Assembly (NCBI RefSeq): GCF_001297705.1
Contig: NZ_LIRF01000003.1
Coordinates: 496,001 to 560,000 of the forward strand
DNA length: 64,000 bases
Direction: 5' to 3'
DNA from: Chryseobacterium sp. ERMR1:04
Lineage (GTDB): Bacteria > Bacteroidota > Bacteroidia > Flavobacteriales > Weeksellaceae
The notes under the pieces are model-generated. The model was not told the DNA's origin. It saw only the letters and a program-made list of their open reading frames with translations, and ran no database searches. This document shows, in pieces, positions 1 to 7,311 of the stretch. The stretch's first letter is position 1. Each line of letters begins with the position of its first letter. A program made the translations under genes and the position numbers.

Positions 1-379
1 AAGGATCTATGGCATCAAATTGTCGGCTTGTAGCTCTTGTGCTGTTTAGGGAAACACCGTTAAGCAAAACAAGAACATTTCTGCCCCGCATGTTTTGGGC
101 ATAATTGGTTCTTCCCTGATTTCCAAAATCAAACCCGGGAATCATATTTCCCAATACTTCCTTTAGACCGGCACCGCCTCTAATCTGGGTTTGAAGCTCT
201 TTATCACTAATCACCCAAACCGTTCCCGGAATATCACTGATCTGCTTTGGAGAACGTGATGAGACCATAATAATTTCATTGATGTCTGTTGTGTTTAGAC
301 TGTCCTGCTTACTCTGAGCAGAAGTATTTGTGGCTATAGCTGCCAACAAGAATATAGAAAGCGCGTATTGCTTTTTCAT
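1..379 (-). CDS. TonB-dependent receptor, N-terminal part (cut by window edge)
   Basis: I translated this by eye from the complementary strand. It starts with a signal peptide (MKKQYALSIFLLAAIATNTS, then AQ) followed by a TonB-receptor plug domain: an EIIMVSSRSPKQISDIPGTV segment, then GAGLKEVLGNMIPGFDF and NMRGRNVLVLLNGVSLNS, the usual plug order. The barrel lies outside the window. The family sits in the outer membrane and takes up siderophores, haem, vitamins or glycans with TonB/ExbBD energy; the substrate cannot be told from the plug. A TATATTTG box at 408-415 on this strand gives a short leader and supports the start at 379. Confidence 0.85.
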   Translation of the reverse strand, partial: MKKQYALSIFLLAAIATNTSAQSKQDSLNTTDINEIIMVSSRSPKQISDIPGTVWVISDKELQTQIRGGAGLKEVLGNMIPGFDFGNQGRTNYAQNMRGRNVLVLLNGVSLNSTRATSRQFDAIDP

Positions 380-407
380 TTATTTAGAATAATTAAAAAT
401 AAGATGA

Positions 408-415
408 CAAATATA
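408..415 (-). promoter_or_regulatory. -7 box (TATATTTG) of the TonB receptor gene
   Basis: On the minus strand this reads TATATTTG, matching the Bacteroidota sigma consensus TAnnTTTG. It lies 29 bases upstream of the receptor start. I saw no convincing -33 TTG. The rest of 380-670 is AT-rich, with no ORF of note. Confidence 0.5.
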
Positions 416-670
416 AATGAATATTTTAAGAATAATCAAAATGATATTTATCATATAATTCAAGCTAAAGTGAATGGGTTACTAATTAACCTAGAATTAA
501 TAGCATGTGCAACCGATAAATCAGCTTAGATGATTAATATAATCTTGTCTCAAAATGAGAAATACTAAATTTAATTTAAATGAAAAATTAATAAATATGT
601 AATATTGAATGATGAATTTTAGATCATAACACCTCATTGAGTCGTTTATGAGAATCCCCAAAACTGAACG

Positions 671-2158
671 TTAGGTGAGATGTTTTACACTTTCCGAAAA
701 AATTTCAATGCTTTTATCCATTTCAACGAAATTTAAACTTCCGAATCCTAGCCTCATAGCGGTTATGTTTTTATTCTGATACAGTAATGTTTTGGGAATG
801 AATAAATTATTCTGGGCGCAATGTCTGCTAAGTTGCATCAGGTTGATTGGAATATTCCATTCTGCCCAGATCGCCAAACCACCTGAAGGCTTCTGAAAAC
901 GGATAGCATTTCCTAAATGTTTGTCTAATAGTTCCGCGAAATGATCTCGCCTTTCCTGATAGACTTTCAATGATTTTTTTAAATACCGATTGATTTCTCC
1001 TTCCGCAATCATTTCTCCAAGGACTCGTTCCATTAAAACATCTCCCTGTCTGTCGATAATTCCGAGATATTTTCGCATTTCTATCATTAAATTTTCGGGC
1101 GCTACAATAAATCCTGTACGAAATCCCGGAGCAAGAGATTTCCCGAAAGAACCAATGTAAATCACCATTCCGTTCGTATCTGCACTAGACAGTGGGAGAA
1201 TAGGACTTTTATCATAATGGAATTCATAATCGTAATCGTCTTCAAGAATGATGAAACCATATTCGTTGGCTAAATTAAGAAGCTCCAATCTCCGTTTTGC
1301 ACTCAACGCAACGGTGGTAGGATAGTGGTGATGGGGTGTAAGATACAGCATTCTGATCTTTTGTTTCTTACAGGCTTCTCTTACGCTTTCTACCATAATC
1401 CCTTCTTCATCAATCGGAATAGAAACAATCTCTACTCCTGCTTTCTGAAAGATCATATTCACCGAAAAGTAACTTAAAGCGCCTACCAAAACGGTATCTC
1501 CTTGGGATAATAATATTTCAGAAACAATGTAAATACTCATTTCTGTGCTTCTTGTAATGAGAAGATTATTCTTAGAAATGGGTAATCCTCGTGATAAATT
1601 GAGATAATGAGAAAGGTTTTTCTTGAAAAATTCACTTCCATCATGGTTGTAATGTCCCAACATTTTCTGCTGAGACTTTCGCTTTAGAATAGAACTGTAA
1701 AATTTAGAATGTTGATCAATCTGAGTTAATCTGATATCCGGAACGCCATCATTGAAAACATACTCACAAGTGGAATGCTCAAAAGGATTATCTAAAATAT
1801 TCGACGTTTTAAATGAAAAACCTGTCGATTTTGGATAGTTTTCAAGATGATTCTTCTCAAAAGTCTTAATTTCTAATGGTTTTTCCTGATTCTTTCCAAT
1901 AACAAAAGTTCCTTTATTCGGAAGGCTTTCTACCCAACCTTGGGCAAATAATTCGTCATACACGGCAACAATGGTATTACGGTGCACTTCCAATACCTGG
2001 CTTAAAGCTCTGGTTCCCGGGAGTTTGGTTCCAAAGGGAATATAGCCTCTCTGTATCGCATTGATCAACTGATTGGCAATTTGCATGTAGATAGAAGTTT
2101 CAGACTTTCTATCAATTTTCACAAAACTTTTATAAGGAATTTCAACCGGACTATCCAT
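671..2158 (-). CDS. MocR/GntR-type regulator with aminotransferase-like domain
   Basis: The N-terminus is a GntR winged helix (about residues 20-80: IYMQIANQLINAIQRG, then GTKLPGTRALSQ and VHRNTIVAVYDEL). The rest is a fold-type-I aminotransferase-like domain with the PLP aspartate region EDDYDYEF and the PLP-binding lysine in GSFGKSLAPGFRTG (near residue 340). This two-domain build of about 500 aa defines the MocR family (PdxR, GabR, TauR and others), which sense PLP or amino-acid-PLP adducts and bind DNA as dimers. An ATG also exists 8 codons upstream (2182); I prefer 2158 because MDSPVEIP is the start I expect in flavobacterial members. The gene diverges from the biotin cluster with a gap of under 70 bases, so control of that cluster is plausible. 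That is inference; the effector is unknown. Confidence 0.9.
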   Translation of the reverse strand: MDSPVEIPYKSFVKIDRKSETSIYMQIANQLINAIQRGYIPFGTKLPGTRALSQVLEVHRNTIVAVYDELFAQGWVESLPNKGTFVIGKNQEKPLEIKTFEKNHLENYPKSTGFSFKTSNILDNPFEHSTCEYVFNDGVPDIRLTQIDQHSKFYSSILKRKSQQKMLGHYNHDGSEFFKKNLSHYLNLSRGLPISKNNLLITRSTEMSIYIVSEILLSQGDTVLVGALSYFSVNMIFQKAGVEIVSIPIDEEGIMVESVREACKKQKIRMLYLTPHHHYPTTVALSAKRRLELLNLANEYGFIILEDDYDYEFHYDKSPILPLSSADTNGMVIYIGSFGKSLAPGFRTGFIVAPENLMIEMRKYLGIIDRQGDVLMERVLGEMIAEGEINRYLKKSLKVYQERRDHFAELLDKHLGNAIRFQKPSGGLAIWAEWNIPINLMQLSRHCAQNNLFIPKTLLYQNKNITAMRLGFGSLNFVEMDKSIEIFSESVKHLT

Positions 2159-2176
2159 AATATAAAAACTGGTACC

Positions 2177-2212
2177 GTTCAACCATCCGGCAATATACTA
2201 CATTTGAACCAT
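2177..2212 (+). promoter_or_regulatory. Biotin-operon promoter (TACATTTG) with repeats flanking it
   Basis: TACATTTG at 2199-2206 fits the -7 consensus TAnnTTTG, about 20 bases before the ATG at 2226. A GTTCAA at 2177-2182 and TTGAAC at 2204-2209 form an inverted pair, and AACCAT occurs directly at 2181-2186 and 2207-2212 (26-base period). MocR regulators often bind repeated half-sites over promoters, so this is a candidate operator for the divergent regulator. Confidence 0.45.
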
Positions 2213-2225
2213 AAAATAAAAATCT

Positions 2226-2852
2226 ATGGAATTCTACAATCTACTCGAAAGAATGGTGCAGGATAATGAGACCCATGCCAAATGGCTCAACACACTTTCT
2301 TTTATGGAAAATGCCGGAGCAAGAAAAATATCTGCTTGTGAGCATCCTACCAAAGTGAGTTTAATACAACTAAAACATGCTGCTGAAGAGCATCGCCATG
2401 CGTATTACTTAAAAAAACAAATTGGTAAGCTAGATCCTGATTTTTGTAAAACGTATGACAACACGGAACTTTTGGCTCCAATTGCAACTCGTCAATATCT
2501 TCATTCTTTAGATGTTAAGGCTTGCCGATATATCCAGAAAGCCTTTCAATTAAAAAAAGAAGAGCTAAAATATGCTGCTTATCTTTTTGTGACCTATGCC
2601 ATTGAAGTTCGTGCCGATGAATTATATCCTGTTTATCAAGATGTTCTTACCAAAGAATCTTCTAAAATTATGGTAAAATCAATTATCCTGGAAGAAGAAG
2701 GACATTTGGAAGAAATGATCAATCAACTGAACGAATTTGCAGAAGATTGGCAGACGCATGCTGATGTAATTTTAGAAATTGAGAAAGAGCTGCACGAGCA
2801 ATGGATGAATGCAATAACTGAAGAAGTGTCGCTCCTTAATTATGCTTCATAA
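2226..2852 (+). CDS. Ferritin-like putative di-iron protein in biotin operon
   Basis: This is a 208-aa, mostly helical protein with no signal peptide. Potential iron ligands are spaced as in ferritin-like di-iron oxygenases: E15 (or E28) in a first helix, E55xxH58 in AAEEHRHA, E127 in YAIEVRADELYP, and E157xxH160 in LEEEGHLEEM. The pattern E, ExxH, E, ExxH is what the superfamily uses to carry two metals. Its 3' end overlaps bioF by 11 bases, so the two are almost certainly translated together, and it is the first gene of the biotin operon. I do not recognise it as a known Bio protein. Because bioC, bioH and bioG are absent here, an oxygenase acting on an acyl chain or on an intermediate before BioF is an attractive hypothesis. 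Iron storage or an unrelated role cannot be excluded. Confidence 0.75.
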   Translation: MEFYNLLERMVQDNETHAKWLNTLSFMENAGARKISACEHPTKVSLIQLKHAAEEHRHAYYLKKQIGKLDPDFCKTYDNTELLAPIATRQYLHSLDVKACRYIQKAFQLKKEELKYAAYLFVTYAIEVRADELYPVYQDVLTKESSKIMVKSIILEEEGHLEEMINQLNEFAEDWQTHADVILEIEKELHEQWMNAITEEVSLLNYAS

Positions 2853-3942
2853 TTTCCAAGAAGCTCTCGATAAAAGAAAAGAAACGGGAACGCTAAGAAT
2901 TTTAAAACCAAGATCGGAAGGGATTGATTTTTATTCCAACGACTATTTGGGATTGGCGAGAAATAAGGAATTACAACAGATATTGCTTGAAAAGATCATT
3001 GCAAATCCTCATTTATTATCAGGAAGTACCGGATCAAGGCTTATCAGTGGAAATAGCTCTGAGGTAATTGAAACCGAAAATTTTATTGCGCGAGAACATC
3101 AATATCCTGCTGCTTTGCTTTTTTCATCGGGTTATAATGCTAATCTGGCTTTGTTTTCAACGCTTCCAACCCGCCATGATACGATTATTGTTGATGAGAA
3201 AATCCATCGGTCTGTGCATGATGCCTGCAAAATGTCACATGCAAAAAAGTTGAAATTTAAGCATAACGATGTTGAAGATTTAGAACAGGTTTTAAAAAAG
3301 CAAAACGGAAACTGTTATGTCGCTATAGAAAGTTTGTATTCGATGGATGGTGATGTGGCTCCCATTCAGGAAATCATTCAAATCGTAGAAAAATATAAAG
3401 CCAACTTAATTGTAGATGAAGCGCATGCTTTTGGTGTTTTTGGATATGGTTTGGTTGAGAAACATCAATTGCAAAATCGAGTTTTAGCAACCGTTATCAC
3501 GTATGGAAAAGCACTTGGAGCTCATGGAGCTGCTATACTTTGTGAAGATGTTGTAAAATCTTATCTCATCAATTTTGCCTCTCCTTTTATCTATACAACT
3601 TCGGCTCAGAATGTACAGTGGATGACGATTAAAACCAGCTATGAATTTCTAAAATCGCATGAACATTTTTCTACTCAACTTCAGGAAAACATTACAATTT
3701 TCAGGAACCAAGGTTTAAAAACACCATCGGCAGAAAACAGTCCGATTCAAGCCCTGGTAATTCCTGATAATCAAAAATTAAAAACAGTACAGCAAAATTT
3801 ATCAGACAATGGATTCCTAACGTACGCAGTGTATAGCCCAACCGTAAAAGAAGGAACGGAAAGAGTAAGAATTTGCTTACACAGCTTTAATACAGTAGAA
3901 GAAATCACTGGATTAACTAAAATTATTAAAGATTTTATTTAG
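2842..3942 (+). CDS. bioF: 8-amino-7-oxononanoate synthase (BioF)
   Basis: This PLP-dependent alpha-oxoamine synthase condenses pimeloyl-ACP or pimeloyl-CoA with alanine, the first committed ring-forming step of biotin synthesis in the cytosol. Visible motifs are DFYSNDYLGLAR (29-40), GSTGSRLISG (61-70), SSGYNANL (95-102), a PLP-stacking His near 122, DEAHAFGVFG (192-201) and the Schiff-base lysine K223 in TYGKALGAHGA. At 366 aa it is slightly shorter than most BioF. CoA ligase-type KBL (threonine pathway) is the nearest alternative, but the operon settles it. The start lies inside the preceding ferritin-like gene. Confidence 0.93.
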   Translation: MLHNFQEALDKRKETGTLRILKPRSEGIDFYSNDYLGLARNKELQQILLEKIIANPHLLSGSTGSRLISGNSSEVIETENFIAREHQYPAALLFSSGYNANLALFSTLPTRHDTIIVDEKIHRSVHDACKMSHAKKLKFKHNDVEDLEQVLKKQNGNCYVAIESLYSMDGDVAPIQEIIQIVEKYKANLIVDEAHAFGVFGYGLVEKHQLQNRVLATVITYGKALGAHGAAILCEDVVKSYLINFASPFIYTTSAQNVQWMTIKTSYEFLKSHEHFSTQLQENITIFRNQGLKTPSAENSPIQALVIPDNQKLKTVQQNLSDNGFLTYAVYSPTVKEGTERVRICLHSFNTVEEITGLTKIIKDFI

Positions 3943-3961
3943 AGTAATGATTGCTATTTAG

Positions 3962-4031
3962 TTTGTCATTCAGAACGAAACGTAGTGAAGAGAAGAATCT
4001 AAATAGATTTCTCCTTCGTCGAAATGACAAA
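3962..4031. repeat. Intergenic inverted-repeat element of flavobacterial type
   Basis: This 70-base element has inverted ends (TTTGTCATT at the left, AATGACAAA at the right) and an imperfect internal dyad around the AAGAATCTAAATAGATTTCT core. Dispersed elements with ends like TTTGTCATTTCGACGAAGGA are common between genes in flavobacterial genomes. It sits between bioF and bioD, and its right end supplies a misleading ATG at 4024 in frame with bioD. Confidence 0.6.
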
Positions 4032-4059
4032 AGAACCGCAAAGTGGAATATTTAAAATT

Positions 4060-4707
4060 ATGAATTTAGAAATAGAAACAAAAAAAACAGAACAAAAACT
4101 CCTTTTCATAACCGGAATCGGAACAGAAATAGGAAAAACAGTTTGCTCGGCTATTTTAACAAAATATTTTAAAGCTGATTATTGGAAACCCTTACAATCC
4201 GGAGATTTGCATGCTACCGATAGTATGAAAATTAGAGATTGGGTAGGAGATGGTGTCATTTGTCATCCTGAGACCTATCGTTTACAATTGGCTGCATCAC
4301 CGCATCAGTCGGCATTGGAGGAAGGGGTTTTGATTACAGTTAATGATTTTACCCTTCCCGAAACTCAGAATAATCTAATTGTAGAAGGAGCCGGAGGATT
4401 AATGGTTCCTCTTTCCGATAAAGAATTTATCATTGATTTAATTGAAAAACTACAGCTTCCCGTGGCTTTGGTCGTGAGGAATTATTTAGGATGCATCAAT
4501 CATACTTTATTATCGATCATGGCTTTACAACAAAGAAATTTAAAACTGGAATATTTGATTCTCAATGGGAATTTCCCACCAGATACGGAAAGAGTAATCT
4601 GTAATTCTATTGAAGAAGAAACAAAAATCATCAGAATTACAGACATCGAAAATATAACAAAAGAAAATATAGAAAGGAGTACAAAACAATTAACAAATTT
4701 AGGATAA
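4060..4707 (+). CDS. bioD: Dethiobiotin synthetase (BioD)
   Basis: This is the ATP-dependent carboxylase that closes the ureido ring of 7,8-diaminopelargonate. The P-loop GIGTEIGKT follows the first beta strand, KPLQSGD is the conserved lysine and substrate segment, and [12 protein letters not shown] is the Mg/ATP region. I start it at 4060 (MNLEIETKK) and not at 4024, because the upstream in-frame ATG belongs to a dispersed intergenic repeat. The stop overlaps the next start as TAATG, which indicates coupling to bioB. The product is about 215 aa, normal for the family. Confidence 0.92.
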   Translation: MNLEIETKKTEQKLLFITGIGTEIGKTVCSAILTKYFKADYWKPLQSGDLHATDSMKIRDWVGDGVICHPETYRLQLAASPHQSALEEGVLITVNDFTLPETQNNLIVEGAGGLMVPLSDKEFIIDLIEKLQLPVALVVRNYLGCINHTLLSIMALQQRNLKLEYLILNGNFPPDTERVICNSIEEETKIIRITDIENITKENIERSTKQLTNLG

Positions 4708-5726
4708 TGGATAGAAAAACAGAAATTAGAAATAATTGGACTAAAGAACAAATAGAAGAAATTTATCATCAGCCTTTACTTGAATTAATTTATAAAGCAG
4801 CAACCGTTCACCGCGAATGGCACAACCCGGAAGAAATGCAAATGTCTACCTTATTATCCATTAAAACGGGTGGTTGTACGGAAGACTGTTCGTATTGCGG
4901 ACAGGCTGCACGTTATCATACCAATATTAAAGTTCAGGCGTTGTTGCCTACAGAAACCGTAATTGAGCATGCCCAAAAGGCGAAAGACAATGGCTCTTCC
5001 CGTTTTTGTATGGCTGCAGCTTGGAGAGAAGTAAGAAATAACCGTGATTTTGATCGCGTGATTGATATGGTAAAAGGTGTTAATGATCTTGGACTTGAAG
5101 TGTGTTGTACGTTGGGAATGTTGACAGAAGATCAAGCCATTCGTTTGCAGGAAGCAGGTTTATACGCTTACAATCATAACCTTGATACTTCAGAACAGTA
5201 TTATGAAGAGATTATTTCTACCAGAACTTTTGATAATAGAATCAACACCATCAATAACGTCAGAAAAGCAGGAATAACGGTTTGTTCAGGAGGTATTATT
5301 GGTCTTGGAGAAAGTCATAAAGACAGAATTTCGATGCTCTTAACCTTAGCCACCATGCCAAAACATCCTGAATCAGTTCCAATCAACGCATTAGCAAGAG
5401 TAGCAGGAACTCCTCTTGAAAATAATGAAAAAACAGATACATGGGAAATGGTAAGAATGATCGCAACCGCAAGAATTGTAATGCCTTCTTCGATGGTTCG
5501 TCTGAGCGCAGGAAGAATTGAAATGACAGAATTTGAGCAAGGCTGGTGTTTCATGGCTGGAGCTAATTCTATTTTTACAGGAGAAAGAGAAACCTTATTG
5601 GTAACGCCAAACCCGGGAGTTTCGGAAGACATGCAGATGTTGCAAACTTTAGGATTAAAGCCTATGAAAAGAGAAACAGAAAAAGTGATGGATCAATTTG
5701 AAACCTGGAAAACAAGCTTAGTTTAA
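4707..5726 (+). CDS. bioB: Biotin synthase (BioB), radical SAM
   Basis: BioB inserts sulfur into dethiobiotin using a radical-SAM [4Fe-4S] cluster and a sacrificial [2Fe-2S] cluster. The radical-SAM triad is C57xxxC61xxC64 in [12 protein letters not shown]. Downstream are [18 protein letters not shown] and the conserved RLSAGR near the C-terminus, and C-x-AGANSIF ([12 protein letters not shown]), all standard for BioB. Length is 339 aa, typical. The ATG overlaps the bioD stop. The antisense reading frames over this gene are shadows. Confidence 0.97.
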   Translation: MDRKTEIRNNWTKEQIEEIYHQPLLELIYKAATVHREWHNPEEMQMSTLLSIKTGGCTEDCSYCGQAARYHTNIKVQALLPTETVIEHAQKAKDNGSSRFCMAAAWREVRNNRDFDRVIDMVKGVNDLGLEVCCTLGMLTEDQAIRLQEAGLYAYNHNLDTSEQYYEEIISTRTFDNRINTINNVRKAGITVCSGGIIGLGESHKDRISMLLTLATMPKHPESVPINALARVAGTPLENNEKTDTWEMVRMIATARIVMPSSMVRLSAGRIEMTEFEQGWCFMAGANSIFTGERETLLVTPNPGVSEDMQMLQTLGLKPMKRETEKVMDQFETWKTSLV

Positions 5727-5834
5727 TTTTTAGAATTATGCATTGTGAATACTCAATTGTCAATATAAGCTTGGATAATTCACAATTCATTATTATCATT
5801 CACCAAATTACTCATTACCAATTATCCATTATTT
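5727..5834. other. AT-rich spacer between bioB and bioA
   Basis: It holds short degenerate repeats of the kind ATTACTCATTACCAATTATCCATT. A similar phrase recurs at about 53566-53598 before another gene. I see no promoter consensus or hairpin with a U-tract, so bioA is probably still within the operon. Confidence 0.4.
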
Positions 5835-7127
5835 ATGAACTTACAAGAACGTGATAAGGCCGTCAACTGGCATCCTTATACCCAAATGAAAACGGCAAGT
5901 GACGCCATTCCTATCGTTAGAGGGAAAGGGGTACATCTTTATGATCACGAAGGAAAGCAATATATTGATGCTGTTTCTTCATGGTGGGTGACCTTGCATG
6001 GGCACGCGCATCCTTATATTGCACAGCGTGTTTCTGAACAGTTAAATACATTGGAACAAGTAATTTTTGCAGGTTTTACTCATGAGCCCGCGATACAACT
6101 TTCCGAAAATTTATTGCAATTGCTACCGAATAATCAGCAGAAAGTTTTTTACTCTGATAATGGCTCAACGGCGGTGGAAGTAGCATTGAAAATGTGTATT
6201 CAGTATTGCTATAATCATGGAAAAGAAAAGACTAAAATTTTAGCTTTTAAAAACGCCTACCACGGAGATACTTTTGGCGCCATGTCTGTGAGTGGAAGAA
6301 GTGTCTGGACAAAACCTTTCGGCGAAATGCTGTTTGAAGTGATCTTTATTGATACCCCCAATTCTGAAAATCTGGAAAGCATAAAAAATCAGATTAAAAA
6401 TGTAGCCAATGAAATCGCATGTTTTATCTACGAGCCACTGATTCAAGGGGCTGCTGGAATGTTGATGTACGAAGCTAAGGATTTGGAGGAATTAATGAAA
6501 TTTTGCAGAGAACAGGAAATTTTAATGGTTCAGGATGAAGTTTTTACCGGTTTTGGACGAACAGGAAAACTGTTTGCAGCAAATCACCTTTCAGAAAAGC
6601 CTGATATTATGTGTTTTTCAAAAGGGCTCACTGGCGGAACACTTCCCATGGGAATTACCACCTGTTCCAATGAAATTTACAATGCTTTTTTATCCGATGA
6701 TAAATACAAGACGTTGTTTCATGGCCATTCTTTTACTGCCAATCCGTTGTCCTGTACAGCTGCTTTAGCGAGCATGGAATTGTTATTAAATGAAGAAACT
6801 CAACAGAATATTCAAAGAATTTCTGAACAGCATTTTCAGTTTTCAGCTATTTTAAAACAACATACAAACGTTGAAAATGTTCGTCAAACCGGAACAATTT
6901 TGGCTTGGGAATTTAAAACAGATCAGGGCACTTCTTATTTTAATGAAATAGGGAAGATGCTGTATGATGCTTTCCTATTGCGAGGAATCATTATGCGTCC
7001 CTTAGGAAATGTGATGTATTTGGTTCCGCCTTATTGTATTACGTCAGAGGAATTGGAATTTGTTTACCGTAGTATTTTAGAAGTTTTAGAAGAAACAATC
7101 CTTATCGCTGAAAAAGATAATCTATAG
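5835..7127 (+). CDS. bioA: Adenosylmethionine-8-amino-7-oxononanoate aminotransferase (BioA)
   Basis: This class-III aminotransferase converts KAPA to DAPA using S-adenosylmethionine as amino donor. Motifs are NWHPYTQM (11-18), SSWWVTLHGHAHP (48-60), SDNGSTAVEVALKM (107-120), AYHGDTFGAMSVSG (141-154), DEVFTGFGRTG with the PLP aspartate near 234, the PLP lysine K263 in FSKGLTGGTLPMG, and HGHSFTANPLSC. The WHPYTQM and SWW signatures separate BioA from other class-III enzymes. Length of 430 aa is normal. It is followed by a strong terminator, so it ends the biotin operon. Confidence 0.96.
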   Translation: MNLQERDKAVNWHPYTQMKTASDAIPIVRGKGVHLYDHEGKQYIDAVSSWWVTLHGHAHPYIAQRVSEQLNTLEQVIFAGFTHEPAIQLSENLLQLLPNNQQKVFYSDNGSTAVEVALKMCIQYCYNHGKEKTKILAFKNAYHGDTFGAMSVSGRSVWTKPFGEMLFEVIFIDTPNSENLESIKNQIKNVANEIACFIYEPLIQGAAGMLMYEAKDLEELMKFCREQEILMVQDEVFTGFGRTGKLFAANHLSEKPDIMCFSKGLTGGTLPMGITTCSNEIYNAFLSDDKYKTLFHGHSFTANPLSCTAALASMELLLNEETQQNIQRISEQHFQFSAILKQHTNVENVRQTGTILAWEFKTDQGTSYFNEIGKMLYDAFLLRGIIMRPLGNVMYLVPPYCITSEELEFVYRSILEVLEETILIAEKDNL

Positions 7128-7179
7128 TTATTAAAAGTAGACATTCAATGTTCTGAGTGATCATTAAATTTGCATAATA

Positions 7180-7230
7180 AATAAACCTTCCGGTTGAGCT
7201 CATCAATACAACGGAAGGTTTATTATTTTT
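7180..7230 (+). terminator. Rho-independent terminator of the biotin operon
   Basis: A 13-bp perfect stem, AATAAACCTTCCG at 7180-7192 paired with CGGAAGGTTTATT at 7212-7224, is followed by a T-rich run (TATTATTTTT). Confidence 0.85.
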
Positions 7231-7311
7231 ACTTGAAGGATATTGGATTTGAGCTACTTTATCAATCCAAGCTCTTTTTTACTGTATGTTCTTATTTAGA
7301 AAAAGAATCCT

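Noticed and set aside
4024..4059. Upstream ATG for bioD
   Set aside because: The codon belongs to the right end of a dispersed intergenic repeat; homology starts after 4060.
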